A DNA stretch of 64,000 nucleotides from Halosolutus gelatinilyticus (GTDB lineage Archaea > Halobacteriota > Halobacteria > Halobacteriales > Natrialbaceae): NCBI RefSeq assembly GCF_023028105.1, contig NZ_CP095491.1, positions 248,001-312,000 on the forward strand. Direction: 5' to 3'. Shown here in pieces: positions 42,295-51,132 of this stretch. Position 1 is the first letter of the stretch. Every line of letters begins with the position of its first letter. The position numbers and the translations under genes are program-made. The notes beneath the pieces were generated by a model. That model saw nothing but the letters and a program-made list of their open reading frames with translations. It made no database searches and was not told the DNA's origin.

Positions 42295-42387
42295 ATGGAC
42301 GACCGCATCGATGTAGAGTTCGTCGACAACGTTCCGATACAGCCGCACCCGGAACCGGACGAGGATTGGGCGACGATCGCCCGATGA
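42295..42387 (+). other. 30-codon ORF of uncertain status
   Basis: An ATG-started frame reads MDDRIDVEFVDNVPIQPHPE and ten more residues ending in TIAR before TGA. It lies in the 273-base gap between the CPBP gene and the RDD gene. It has haloarchaeal-like acidic composition and could be a mini-protein or the broken start of a larger gene. There is no recognisable domain. Coding potential alone cannot settle it. Confidence 0.25.
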
Positions 42388-42456
42388 TGCTTTCCGGTCG
42401 AGTTGCGCGGAATCCACAGACATATACCGGATTGGTTAGATGGCCGTAATGCGAAT

Positions 42457-42912
42457 GTGTCACGCCAACACAATAATTATGCCGGAGTACTCGAACGCGG
42501 ATTCGCATGGCTTATCGACGGGATCGTGATGTTCGTTCTTGTCCTCATCATGTTGATTTCGCTTTTCGTAATCGGTATCGGAGCGAGCGCCGGAGCCGGC
42601 GGCGGGGCCGGAAGGATGCAGGGAGCAGAGGCCCTAGGCGGGCTGATCGGTCTGGTCTTGGCCGTCGCGTATTACGCCGGGTCGGAGGCCAAGTGGGGAC
42701 AGACGCCCGGAAAGATGCTGGTCGGGATCCGGGTCGTGCGAACCGACGGACGCGACTGCACGGCTGGGGAGGCGGTGCTCCGCAATATCACGAAGATACT
42801 CGGCGGTGCGGCGCTGCTTTCGATCATCGTCGCCATCGTCCTCATTCTGGCGACGGACGAGAATCAGCGACTCGGCGACATCATCGGAGGTACGACGGTC
42901 GTCAAAGCCTAA
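42457..42912 (+). CDS. RDD-family membrane protein
   Basis: The 151-residue protein starts at a GTG (VSRQHNNYAGVLERGFAWLI). RDD motif residues are in RGFAWLIDGIVMFVLV, with membrane helices of LVLIMLISLFVIG type. KWGQTPGKMLVGIRVVRTDG is the second family motif, followed by GDIIGGTTVVKA. It has three membrane helices and a glycine-rich loop. A catata box lies about 35 bases upstream, which supports the GTG at 42457 over the more distal ATG at 42403. It may be an ion or solute carrier, not proven. Confidence 0.83.
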   Translation: MSRQHNNYAGVLERGFAWLIDGIVMFVLVLIMLISLFVIGIGASAGAGGGAGRMQGAEALGGLIGLVLAVAYYAGSEAKWGQTPGKMLVGIRVVRTDGRDCTAGEAVLRNITKILGGAALLSIIVAIVLILATDENQRLGDIIGGTTVVKA

Positions 42913-43032
42913 CGGAACCGAGGCGGCGGTGAACGAGGCGCGATGACAGCGATACGCGGCGATCGATCCGCATCGTCGGATACCGCGCCGCTCCCACCCA
43001 TTGTTATGCGTTCCCCGCGTGATGTACCGCGT

Positions 43033-43542
43033 ATGAGCCTTCCCATCGATCCCGCGGCGATCGATCCGGACGACTACGGCGAGAAGCAGGCCGTCCTCGA
43101 GATGGGCCACGAAGAGGCGATCGAACACGTCCGCGAGGTCTGTCTCGACGTCGGCTTCGGCATCCCCGTCGAGTTCTCGCCTTCGGACCTGCTGAACGAG
43201 AAGGTCGACAGAGAGGCACGACGTGCCTCGAGCAGTCGGACTGCGTCCGACGACGCCGATCGCGACCCCTACTACGTACTCGGCGCGTGCAACCCCGAGA
43301 TCGCGGATCGGGCGCTCGACGAAACCCTGCGTATCGGCGGACTGTTCCCCTGTAACGTGATCGTCTGGGAGGAAGAGCCGGGACGACAGCGGGTCTACCA
43401 CGTCTCGATCATGAATATCGCCCGCCTGTTGGGTATCGCGCCGGACACCGAGGCGTGGGCCGACATCGTCGACACGACCGGCAACCTCACCGCGGAGGCC
43501 TTCGAGCGGTTCGACTCGGTCGAAACTGAGGTCACGGACTGA
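43033..43542 (+). CDS. DUF302 domain protein with palindrome-derived insert
   Basis: The 169-residue protein carries the DUF302 domain: EEAIEHVREVCLDVGFGIPV, YYVLGACNPEIADRALDE, GLFPCNVIVWEE. In usual family members the two halves of this domain are joined by about ten residues. Here an extra RREARRASSSRTAS-type stretch sits between NEKVD and DPYYVLGACN. The extra DNA is two hairpins (43213-43251) and keeps the frame. It may bind small metabolites or haem; the role is not known. The ATG at 43033 begins MSLPIDPAAID, with weaker coding before it. Confidence 0.85.
   Translation: MSLPIDPAAIDPDDYGEKQAVLEMGHEEAIEHVREVCLDVGFGIPVEFSPSDLLNEKVDREARRASSSRTASDDADRDPYYVLGACNPEIADRALDETLRIGGLFPCNVIVWEEEPGRQRVYHVSIMNIARLLGIAPDTEAWADIVDTTGNLTAEAFERFDSVETEVTD
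43213..43251. repeat. In-frame pair of palindromes inside the DUF302 gene
   Basis: GAGGCAC-GAC-GTGCCTC at 43213-43229 is a perfect 7-bp-stem hairpin (8 bp if the inner G-C pair is counted). GTCGGA-CTGCG-TCCGAC at 43235-43251 is a second perfect one. Together they span 39 bases and translate into a low-complexity Arg/Ser/Ala segment absent from the family consensus as I recall it. They appear to be an inserted palindromic element kept in frame. Confidence 0.65.
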
Positions 43543-43675
43543 AGTGCCGTCGCCGATCGGCGAGTACCGGCGAATGAGTGCGCAGTGGTGAGTATAAACG
43601 AGCGACCGACCGGCGATCGAGTATCGGTCAGCGACGACGACCCCGTCTTTTAGGTTCCCGACCACGTACCGGAGC

Positions 43676-44458
43676 GTGGTGACACTCCGCGCGGACTACC
43701 ACGTCCACTCGAACTACTCCGACGGGCGACCGCTCCCGGAGATGCTCGAAGCCGCCGAGCGCGCCGGCCTCGACGCCGTCGGGATCACCGACCACTGCAA
43801 CGTGTCGACCCGATCGGTGCCCGGGCGGGCGAAGCGAGAACACGGGTTCAACCTCGATCTGACCTACGAGCGGCGCCGGGAGGCGATCGAGAGCCTGCGA
43901 GAGCGCTACGACGTCGAGATCTACGACGGCGTCGAACTCGACTACGATCCCCGGGACGAACCCGCGATCGAGTCGTTCATCGAGGAGGCCGGCTTCGACT
44001 ACGTGATCGGCAGCGTTCACGAACTCGAAGACGAGTGCATCTTCAACCGCTCGTACTTCGTCGAGCACTCCGAGAGCGAGCGCCGCGAGCTCGTCGACGG
44101 CTACTATCGCAAGATCGTCGCTCTCCTCGAGTTCGACGCCTTCGACGTGCTCGGCCACGTCGACGCCATCGAGCGAACCCCCGAACTTCGAGGGTACGCG
44201 ACCGACCGCCACTACGAACGGGTCGCGGACGCCCTCGTCGGGTCGACGACGGTCCCGGAGATCAACGCCGGCAAGGTGGGCCTCGAGTACGGCAAGTACC
44301 ACCCGGCTCCGGCCTTTCTCGACGCGCTTCGCGATCGGGGAGTCCGGTTCGTTCCCGGTACCGACTCCCACCGACCCGACGAACTGGTCGAACGGGTTTC
44401 GCTGCTCGACGATCGCTTCTCCGAACTCGGTCTCGATCCCGTTTCGCCCCTCGACTAG
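43676..44458 (+). CDS. PHP-domain phosphatase (histidinol-phosphatase-like)
   Basis: The 260-residue protein has the PHP metal motifs: RADYHVHSNYSDG near residue 7, GITDHCNVS near 37, DGVELDY, YVIGSVHELED, FDVLGHVDAIE and VPGTDSHRPDE. These match the trinuclear metal site of HisK-type histidinol phosphatases. Other his genes are not in the window, so the substrate is open. Two GTG starts are possible (43676 and 43679); both give nearly the same protein. Confidence 0.88.
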   Translation: MVTLRADYHVHSNYSDGRPLPEMLEAAERAGLDAVGITDHCNVSTRSVPGRAKREHGFNLDLTYERRREAIESLRERYDVEIYDGVELDYDPRDEPAIESFIEEAGFDYVIGSVHELEDECIFNRSYFVEHSESERRELVDGYYRKIVALLEFDAFDVLGHVDAIERTPELRGYATDRHYERVADALVGSTTVPEINAGKVGLEYGKYHPAPAFLDALRDRGVRFVPGTDSHRPDELVERVSLLDDRFSELGLDPVSPLD

Positions 44459-44610
44459 CGCAGCATCGACGCCGGTCGGCCGACACTCGACCCCACCGAT
44501 CGCGAAGGCGAATCGAAAGGTGGCGATCGCCCCGGAACGGTTCCGTCGCTCGACGCGCGATCGCTCGCCGAAATGTCAACGTTTACGTACGAGTGGGTCG
44601 ACGTCGGTGC

Positions 44611-45738
44611 ATGGACGTTCGAAGCGCGTTCTTCGCCCTCCTCCTCGTGATTCTCGGCGCGATCACGACCCTGATGATCGCCCCGCTGTTGCAGTACGTG
44701 ATGGCGGCCGCCCTCCTCGCGTTCGTGCTCTACCCCGCTCACAAACGGCTCGAACCGTCGCTTGGCGCGCGCCCGTCGGCGCTCCTCCTCACCACGTTCG
44801 CGATCGTCGCCGCCGTCGTCCCGATACTGTACCTCTCGATCGTCATCCTCCAGACGACGCTCTCGTTTCTGAACGATGTCGACGGTTCGGGAGTGGTCGA
44901 ATCGATCCGGACGGCGGCCCTCGACGCCGGTCTCGGGGAGGAAGCGCTCTCAGCGGTGGAAGAACAGGCCATCACCGAACTCGAAAATCTCCTCTCGAAC
45001 GCCGCCGAAGTCGTGCTCCTGGAGGTCGTCTCCCTGCTGACCGCCAGTATTCGGATGAGTATCGGCCTGCTGGTCCTCGTCTTCGTGCTCTACTATCTGC
45101 TCGTCGACGGGCGAGCGTTCGTCGCCTGGCTCGCCGACGTGGCGCCGCTCGAAGACGAGGTGCGCGATGCGCTGTTCGAAGAAGTCGACGTCGTCACCTG
45201 GGCCGTGATCCGAAGTCACGTCCTCGTGGCGCTGGTCCAGGGCGGACTCGGCGGACTCGGATTTTACCTGCTCGGGCTCCCGAACGCCGCGTTCTGGACC
45301 GTCATCATGGTCGTCGTCTCCTTCCTGCCGGCCGTCGGTATCTGGCTGGTCTGGGGACCCGCGGTCGGCTACCTCGCGTCCGCGGGCGATCACTTCGCGG
45401 GAGTGGCGCTGCTGGTCTACGGCGTCCTCGTGCTCTCCGTCGTCGACAACTACCTGCGTGCGATCTTCGTCGATCGCGGCTCCGGACTCCATCCCGCGGT
45501 CGTGCTGGTCGGCGTCATCGGCGGGATCTACCTGCTCGGAATCATGGGGCTGTTCCTCGGCCCGGTCATCCTGGCCGTGTTCAAAGCCGGCCTCAACGTC
45601 TTCAACCAGACCGAACTGACCAGCGGCGAGCCGCACATCGGGACTGCGCCGGTGCCCGTTTCCGGCGCCGCCGAATCGGCGTCCGTCTCCGACGAACAGC
45701 GGGTCCCGGACGGCGAGAGCGCGCCGTCCGTCGATTGA
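44611..45738 (+). CDS. AI-2E family transporter
   Basis: The 375-residue protein has eight predicted membrane segments in the AI-2E/TqsA arrangement: two N-terminal helices, a long extracytoplasmic segment, and a C-terminal core with PNAAFWTVIMVVVSFLP and VGVIGGIYLLGIMGLFLGP motifs. The C-terminal 50 residues are soluble and Ser/Glu-rich. In archaea these proteins are proposed exporters of small solutes or ions, including Na+/H+ exchange. The ATG at 44611 begins MDVRSAFFALLL; the same frame extends far upstream through non-coding sequence. Confidence 0.88.
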   Translation: MDVRSAFFALLLVILGAITTLMIAPLLQYVMAAALLAFVLYPAHKRLEPSLGARPSALLLTTFAIVAAVVPILYLSIVILQTTLSFLNDVDGSGVVESIRTAALDAGLGEEALSAVEEQAITELENLLSNAAEVVLLEVVSLLTASIRMSIGLLVLVFVLYYLLVDGRAFVAWLADVAPLEDEVRDALFEEVDVVTWAVIRSHVLVALVQGGLGGLGFYLLGLPNAAFWTVIMVVVSFLPAVGIWLVWGPAVGYLASAGDHFAGVALLVYGVLVLSVVDNYLRAIFVDRGSGLHPAVVLVGVIGGIYLLGIMGLFLGPVILAVFKAGLNVFNQTELTSGEPHIGTAPVPVSGAAESASVSDEQRVPDGESAPSVD

Positions 45739-45753
45739 TCGGACGTCGGTCGG

Positions 45754-47190
45754 TTAGTCGGCCGTCTGGACCGTCGCCGATCGGCGAGTCGACGGGATAC
45801 CGACGCCGGTCAGCGCCATCAGGAACAGAACCAGCGGCGAGAGGTACCCGAACAGATAGAACGGCGCGTACTCGAGGGTCGGTACCCCGGTCGCCGACCA
45901 CATGAAGACGCCACCGGCGTGCCACGGGATCAGCGCGCCGGTCGGCGTCCCGGCCGCCTCGACGGCGCGGGAAAGCTGATCGCTGTCGAGGCCGAACTCC
46001 TCGTAGAGGTTCCGCAGCGTCATCCCGGGCAGGACGATGCTCATGTACTGCTGAGCGGTGAGCGCATTGATGAGAACCGCGGAGATGCCGGTTCCGGCGA
46101 CGAGGACGCCCGAACTCGTCACGCCCCGCGAGAGCCGGTGGGCGAGGACGGCGAGGACGCCGGTCTTCTCGAGCAGGCCGCCCAGGACGAGCGCGGCCAC
46201 GACGACCGCGATCGTCCAGGCCGAGCCGGTGAGTCCGCCCGTCTCGAGCAGGTCGTCGACTAGTTCAGAGCCGGTCTCGGGCGTGGTCCCAGACAGGAAG
46301 ACCTCCCACGCGGGAACGAAGGCCGTCCCCTGGACGAGCATCGAGGTGCCGACGCCGGCGAAGACGCCGGCCACGAGCGTCGGCAGGGCGGGATAGCCGC
46401 GGAGCGCGAGGCCGAACGTCACGACGAGCGGAACGAACACTAGCAGCGAGACGTCGTAACTGCCGGCGATCGCGGTCTGGATTTCCGCGATCCGATCGGC
46501 CGGCACCGCGCCGCTGGCTCGGAGCCCGAGCGCGGCGAAGATGGCGACCGCGAGGCCGAACGCGGCGATCGTCCCCGTTCGCATCCGATAGATGTGCTCG
46601 TACAGCGGCGTGTTCGTCACCCCGGCGGCGAGGTTCGTCGTGTCCGACAGCGGCGACTGCTTGTCGCCGGCGTACGCACCCGAGAGGACCGCGCCGACGG
46701 TCATCGCCGCGGGGACGCCGAGCCCCTCGCCGATCCCGACGAAAGCGACCCCGAGCGTTCCGACCGTCGTCCACGAGGAGCCGATGGAGAAGGCGACGAC
46801 GCCCGCGAGGACGGCTGCGACGGGTAGGAACACCGTCGGCGTCAATGTCTCGAGGCCGTAGTACATCATCGCGGGAATCGTACCGGCGTCGACCCACGTC
46901 GCGATGAGCGCGTAGATCGTCAAGAGAATCAGGATCGCCTGCAGTCCCATCAGGAGGGCGTTGGCGACCCCGTCGTAGAGGTCGGTCCACGCGTAGCCGA
47001 GGTAGCGGCCGAACGCGCCGACGAAGACGATGCTCCACAGCAGCGGAGCGTGCGGATCGAGCCCCAGGTAGGCCGACCCGACGCCCAGAAAGACGACGAC
47101 GGCGAGAACCGGCAGGAGCGCGAGCCGTGCCGATGGCCGACGCTCCGGATCCAGATCGTCGATCGTCGTCGGCGTGAAGTCGAGTGTCAT
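45754..47190 (-). CDS. NhaC-family Na+/H+ antiporter
   Basis: The 478-residue protein has about twelve membrane segments. Motifs include FSIGSSWTTVGTLGVAFVG, VGAVLSGAYAGDKQSPLSDT and TNLAAGVTNTPLYEHI, all typical of NhaC. It exports Na+ in exchange for H+, which is important in a salt-in halophile. A TATA-like ATTTTTATG on the coding strand is centred 27 bases before the ATG, so the transcript is leaderless. It is convergent to the AI-2E gene with a 15-base gap. Confidence 0.95.
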   Translation of the reverse strand: MTLDFTPTTIDDLDPERRPSARLALLPVLAVVVFLGVGSAYLGLDPHAPLLWSIVFVGAFGRYLGYAWTDLYDGVANALLMGLQAILILLTIYALIATWVDAGTIPAMMYYGLETLTPTVFLPVAAVLAGVVAFSIGSSWTTVGTLGVAFVGIGEGLGVPAAMTVGAVLSGAYAGDKQSPLSDTTNLAAGVTNTPLYEHIYRMRTGTIAAFGLAVAIFAALGLRASGAVPADRIAEIQTAIAGSYDVSLLVFVPLVVTFGLALRGYPALPTLVAGVFAGVGTSMLVQGTAFVPAWEVFLSGTTPETGSELVDDLLETGGLTGSAWTIAVVVAALVLGGLLEKTGVLAVLAHRLSRGVTSSGVLVAGTGISAVLINALTAQQYMSIVLPGMTLRNLYEEFGLDSDQLSRAVEAAGTPTGALIPWHAGGVFMWSATGVPTLEYAPFYLFGYLSPLVLFLMALTGVGIPSTRRSATVQTAD

Positions 47191-47212
47191 CGACCGAATT
47201 ATGCAGATGGAG

Positions 47213-47221
47213 CATAAAAAT
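47213..47221 (-). promoter_or_regulatory. TATA box of the NhaC gene
   Basis: The string cataaaaat (ATTTTTATG on the transcribed strand) is centred about 27 bases before the start codon at 47190. The surrounding 200 bases are clearly more AT-rich than the genes. Confidence 0.65.
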
Positions 47222-47400
47222 CGAACGGTCCATAACTCAAATGCATGTGATCCGGTGCCGAACGTCGCGTTCACAGGTCGCAAATTCCGCGTGAGAAAAC
47301 TATCACGACTAGCTTGATATTCATCTGGCAGTTGGGTTCGGCCCCATCGCTCGATCTCGTAATCGCCCCTACATCCGTCGACGGCGGTGGTGGCGCGGGC

Positions 47401-47610
47401 GGGTTTTATTCGATTCGGGGCTTCTTCGGCGGCGTGCTGCGCTACTCGGAGGACGGCTTCCTCGAGCGCCTCACGATGAAGTAGATCGCCAAGCGAACGA
47501 TCGAAGAGATACCCGACCCGGACGCCTCGGGGGACGTCGAGTTCTCCGAGTGGCACGTGGTCGACGCCTTCGCCGCCGACGTCGCCACGTTCATTGAATG
47601 GCGTCTCGTC
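47401..47610 (+). pseudogene. Remnant of HemG-like flavodoxin-domain gene with in-frame TAG
   Basis: Reading from 47401 gives GFYSIRGFFGGVLRYSEDGF, then LERLTMK, then TAG at 47482-47484, then IAKRTIEEIPDPDASGDVEF and SEWHVVDAFAADVATF in the same frame. This is the C-terminal pattern of menaquinone-dependent protoporphyrinogen oxidase/flavodoxin-domain proteins, where the stop position is normally a polar residue. No flavodoxin N-terminus is found upstream, so the gene is truncated as well as stopped. Confidence 0.65.
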
Positions 47611-47666
47611 GGTCGTCGCGTCGACGAACGGGGCGGGGTCGGCGGAGTAACCGATCGGGCGGCGCG

Positions 47667-47858
47667 CTACCGATCGTCCTCGACCCGGCCCGCCGAGTCC
47701 TCCTCCTCCTCGAGTTCCGCGAGGAACTGCGTAGCGTCGTGCTGGACGTACCCGGTGAGGACCGCGATGACGAGCACGACGAAGAGCGGAACGCCGACGA
47801 GCAAGGCGAGCACCGCCATCGCAGTGAGAAACTCCGGGCTGACGAACGAGAGCCACAT
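47667..47858 (-). CDS. Small single-pass membrane protein
   Basis: The 63-residue protein has a long hydrophobic stretch (LTAMAVLALLVGVPLFVVLV), enough for one or two helices, and an acidic tail (FLAELEEEEDSAGR). It begins with MWLSFVSPEF. No function is known. It lies next to another small membrane protein of the same strand, 75 bases away. Confidence 0.65.
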   Translation of the reverse strand: MWLSFVSPEFLTAMAVLALLVGVPLFVVLVIAVLTGYVQHDATQFLAELEEEEDSAGRVEDDR

Positions 47859-47933
47859 ACGACTCCGAACGCGTTCGGAGGGCTTAGGTGCCGGGGTTCG
47901 ACGTCGACGCGGTGCTCTCGCCGTACGCGGTTG

Positions 47934-48161
47934 TTAGTTGCGATTTTCCTCTTCGATATACTCGACGCGCCGCTCGAGGGTTGCCACCCGTTGTTCCAGC
48001 GCGGCAACGTCGGTGCCCTTGCTGCGACCGCGCGTGAACGCCCAGATGACGACCGCAATTCCAGCGACTGGGAGCGCAAATAGAAGCATACTGAACAAGA
48101 GAATCAGGAGTTCTGGACCACCGGGTGCACCCGGGACGAACAGCGGAACGAATGGCTCCAT
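47934..48161 (-). CDS. Small membrane protein with C-terminal coiled coil
   Basis: The 75-residue protein has two hydrophobic helices (residues about 12-42), a basic patch AFTRGRSKGTD and a short heptad coiled coil VAALEQRVATLERRVEYIEE. The ATG at 48161 is preceded at about 30 bases by a TATA-like ATAAAATAC on the coding strand, in a distinctly AT-rich promoter. The coiled coil suggests an oligomer. Function unknown. Confidence 0.7.
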   Translation of the reverse strand: MEPFVPLFVPGAPGGPELLILLFSMLLFALPVAGIAVVIWAFTRGRSKGTDVAALEQRVATLERRVEYIEEENRN

Positions 48162-48229
48162 ACTAGTATATTGTTTGACAAATGTATGTATTTTATGGGG
48201 TTGACCCGGGAATTTGCCCTGCGATCGGA

Positions 48230-49531
48230 CTACTGAACGTTCGAAAACGCATCGAGGTTCGACTGGACGCCCGCCGCGAGTTCGGACTTCCGCCGAAGTC
48301 GATCGTACGACACCGGGAGCTGCGGCGTGATCGCCTTCACGGCGCCGTGGAACGTCTCCGACTCGCCGTACTCTCCCTCGAAGGCGTTGCGAACGCTCTC
48401 GCGGACCTGCCAGACGCCGACGGGTGCCCAGTAGTCGTCGCTCACTTCCCGCAGGACGAGACACTTCGCCTGCCGGCCGATCGATTCGAGGTACTCGAGG
48501 ACGCCCAACCGGGCGGCGTAGTACGCGCCGGCGGTCTCCTCGACGTAGCTCGATCGGCCCTCGAACCCCTCCGAGGCGCTCGCCATCCAGGTGTTGCCCC
48601 CGGGATCGGGGTTCCAGATGCTGCCCGGCGCCTTCATCTCGACGAGTTCGAACTCCCAGTTGCCCGGCGCGAGAATCACCCAGTACCGATTGCCCACGTA
48701 CTCGTTGGCCCACACCTGCACCTCGTCGACGCTGGGCGCGTTCCCGATGCGCCCGCGAAGGTACTGGCCGACCGTGTCGTCGACCGCGGTGATCGACCAC
48801 CGCGTCGGGACCAGCCGGCGCTGGTCCGCCTCGCCGAGCGCGCCCGCCGAGAGGATCGAGTTAATGTCGTAGACGTCGAACCCGCGCCGGTAGAGGTAGG
48901 TCATCGCGCCCTGGGCCTGCCAGTCGTCGTCCTCCAGCGTCTTCTTGACGGGGCGAGGCACGTGTGGGTTCTCCCGGAGTTCGGCGTTGCGCGCGTTCGC
49001 CCGCGGGCCGCGCGGCGTGGCGACGTCCGTCCCTGCGTCGAGGCCGAGGTCGGGTTTGTCGTTCAAGCCGATCTCGAGATCGACCGGCCGATCGGCGATC
49101 GCGACCTCGCGCTGGACGCCGACGAACCCGGTCCAGGCGTCGTGGACCGACGGCGCGAGTCGACTGGCGATGCTCGGCGAGTCAACGTTCGCGCGCTTGT
49201 TCGAGTTCAATAGGCCGGTCCGGCGCTGGAGCACGTCGTCGATCGCGTACCCCTTGCGGTACCACTCGCCGTCGGTGACGTAGTCTTCGGCCGCGCCCTC
49301 GTCTCCGACCGGCGAGAGCACCCCGATCGGGATGTCCGGGTAGTTCGATCGTCCGACGAAGATCGAGGGCGCGGTCGATCCGACGAGGGTGTCGCCGCTC
49401 AGGGCGTCGTCGAACCGGCGCTCGAACTCCTCGAGGTGGTCCGTGATCGCGTAGGACTTCTCTTTCGCGAGACGGCGTCGCTCGGCCTCCTCGTCGGGCT
49501 CTAAGTCCTCGATGTAGTCGTCGAGGCGCAT
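48230..49531 (-). CDS. nreA: NreA-family DNA repair protein
   Basis: The 433-residue protein matches the archaeal Nre family: SIFVGRSNYPDIPIGVLSPV, the KRANVDSPSIASRLAPS segment, GPRANARNAEL and WVILAPGNWEFELVEMKAPG. The last residues QSNLDAFS form a PCNA-interacting (PIP-box) motif, as described for haloarchaeal NreA. In Haloferax it acts in repair of mitomycin C damage with PCNA. It is divergent from the EMC3-like gene, 171 bases away. Confidence 0.93.
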   Translation of the reverse strand: MRLDDYIEDLEPDEEAERRRLAKEKSYAITDHLEEFERRFDDALSGDTLVGSTAPSIFVGRSNYPDIPIGVLSPVGDEGAAEDYVTDGEWYRKGYAIDDVLQRRTGLLNSNKRANVDSPSIASRLAPSVHDAWTGFVGVQREVAIADRPVDLEIGLNDKPDLGLDAGTDVATPRGPRANARNAELRENPHVPRPVKKTLEDDDWQAQGAMTYLYRRGFDVYDINSILSAGALGEADQRRLVPTRWSITAVDDTVGQYLRGRIGNAPSVDEVQVWANEYVGNRYWVILAPGNWEFELVEMKAPGSIWNPDPGGNTWMASASEGFEGRSSYVEETAGAYYAARLGVLEYLESIGRQAKCLVLREVSDDYWAPVGVWQVRESVRNAFEGEYGESETFHGAVKAITPQLPVSYDRLRRKSELAAGVQSNLDAFSNVQ

Positions 49532-49702
49532 TCATCGATTGTAGGGGGCGACCGGGTTTGAATGTTGAGTTCGGCGACGCGAGACGCGTTCGGATACGAC
49601 CGGTCGTTACGCGACGCTGGACGGTCAAACGAGAACTCACAGCGATGGGCAGCACCTGAACGAAGGGTTGATGATTTTGTGTCGGGGGAGTTCGACTATC
49701 GA

Positions 49703-50653
49703 ATGCCCATCGAGCAACTGGAAGCACTCCTTACCGATCCATCGATGCAAGAAGCCGTCGCCGTCGTCTTCGATCGGTCGGACGGAGGGTCCAAAGAACT
49801 CGAGTGGAGCGACGTCAGAACGGACCTCTCCGGTCGGCAGTGGGGACGGCTTCTCGACGAAGGAGTCCTCGTCAGTGCAGGCGCCGGATTTGCGATCGCC
49901 GACCCCGAGCAGGTTCGCTCGCACCTGAAAAAGGGCGGTACGTCCGGCGAACCGATCGGTGACGGAGCCGCAGACACAGCGGGACCGTCGAGGGCGGAGA
50001 CGCTATTCGACGACGCGAATTTACCGCCGATGGAGCCCGTACGATGGTCCTCCTTCGACAAGACCGCCGGTGCGGTCGCGTTCCTCCTCTTCATCGGCTA
50101 TTGGAGTACGCGGGTGCGGGGTATCGTCGCGTCGGCCGAGAACGTCCTGCTCGGGCCGGTCACCGATGTCGTCCCGTTTCACGTCGTTATCCTCCTGCTC
50201 GCCATCGGCACCGGCTTCTACTCGACGATGTTACAGTCGCGGCTTACCGACCGCGAGAAACTCCGGCGGTATCAGCGGCGGCTGCGGAAATTAAAGGAGT
50301 ATCAGCAGGCCGCGAAGGAACGCGGGGACGACGAAGCGCTCGAGCGAATCCGAGAGCAGCAGTTGGCTGCCGCCGCCGACCAGCTCGGGATGATGAAGCT
50401 TCGGTTCCGACCGACGGTCTGGACCATGCTGTTGACGATTCCCATATTTCTCTGGCTCCGATGGAAGGTAAACGGTGGCCACCTCGGCGCCGACGAGATC
50501 GGGATGGTCGTGCCGTTGGCAGGTGCCGTCTCGTGGCGACAGCCGCTCGTCGGACCGATTTCCGCGTGGATCGTCTGGTACTTCCTCTGTTCGGTAGCTT
50601 CCCGACAGATCATCCAGAAGGCGCTCGCTATCGGGACCGGAACCTCGTCGTAG
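49703..50653 (+). CDS. DUF106/EMC3-like membrane protein insertase
   Basis: The 316-residue protein has a soluble N-terminal part (MPIEQLEALLTDPSMQEAVA), then membrane helices and a coiled-coil hairpin (RRYQRRLRKLKEYQQAAKER ... QQLAAAADQLGMMKLRFRPT). This is the three-helix plus coiled-coil layout of archaeal DUF106, the YidC/EMC3 homologue that inserts membrane proteins. Codons before 49703 in frame do not look real. A second DUF106-like gene beside secY is usual in haloarchaea, so this may be a paralogue; secY is not in the window. Confidence 0.82.
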   Translation: MPIEQLEALLTDPSMQEAVAVVFDRSDGGSKELEWSDVRTDLSGRQWGRLLDEGVLVSAGAGFAIADPEQVRSHLKKGGTSGEPIGDGAADTAGPSRAETLFDDANLPPMEPVRWSSFDKTAGAVAFLLFIGYWSTRVRGIVASAENVLLGPVTDVVPFHVVILLLAIGTGFYSTMLQSRLTDREKLRRYQRRLRKLKEYQQAAKERGDDEALERIREQQLAAAADQLGMMKLRFRPTVWTMLLTIPIFLWLRWKVNGGHLGADEIGMVVPLAGAVSWRQPLVGPISAWIVWYFLCSVASRQIIQKALAIGTGTSS

Positions 50654-50946
50654 CACCGACGAACCCGTTCTTCTCCGCCCAGCCACCTGCTAACTTCGGG
50701 TCGAGACGGTGATCTCGATTTCGGGTTTGTTATCCTGTTTCGGTCGGGTTATCGACGCGTTTCGGAAGCCGACAGGCTCCCGTGATCGGCGAGTGCGCCC
50801 CGGCTTTCGGGAGCGTCGCGAGTCGACCCGATTCGAGCCGATCGTCCGCCGTACGGCAGGCCGTCTGTTCGGGTCCGTCGGGAGGCTCCGCGAGAGTCGA
50901 CCATCGAAAGAAAATGGTTAAAAGCGGCGGGCGGGAAGGGAGGGGT

Positions 50947-51126
50947 ATGAGTACGTCGGACGACCGAAACACAGGCTCCTGCGTGTCCTGCGGGATCAAC
51001 ATCGCGGGCACGAATGCCGCCGCGTTCAAGTGTCCCGAGTGCGGCCAGCAGATCTTCCGCTGTGCCAAGTGCCGCAAACAGAGCAACCTCTACGAGTGCC
51101 CCGACTGCGGGTTCACCGGTCCCTGA
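50947..51126 (+). CDS. HVO_2753-like zinc-finger mini-protein
   Basis: The 59-residue protein has four CxxC-type knuckles: [40 protein letters not shown] and CPDCGFTGP. This is the pattern of Haloferax HVO_2753, a two-zinc-finger mini-protein linked to swarming and biofilm behaviour. It sits seven bases before EF-1 beta, the same neighbour as in Haloferax. A TATA-like gttaaaag is about 25 bases before the ATG, and a purine-rich gggagggg precedes it. The 293 bases upstream hold no gene. Confidence 0.93.
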   Translation: MSTSDDRNTGSCVSCGINIAGTNAAAFKCPECGQQIFRCAKCRKQSNLYECPDCGFTGP

Positions 51127-51132
51127 TCCACT

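Noticed and set aside
44035-45738. A long frame of 567 codons around the AI-2E gene
   Set aside because: The upstream part is the shadow of the PHP gene in another frame. The membrane protein begins at 44611.
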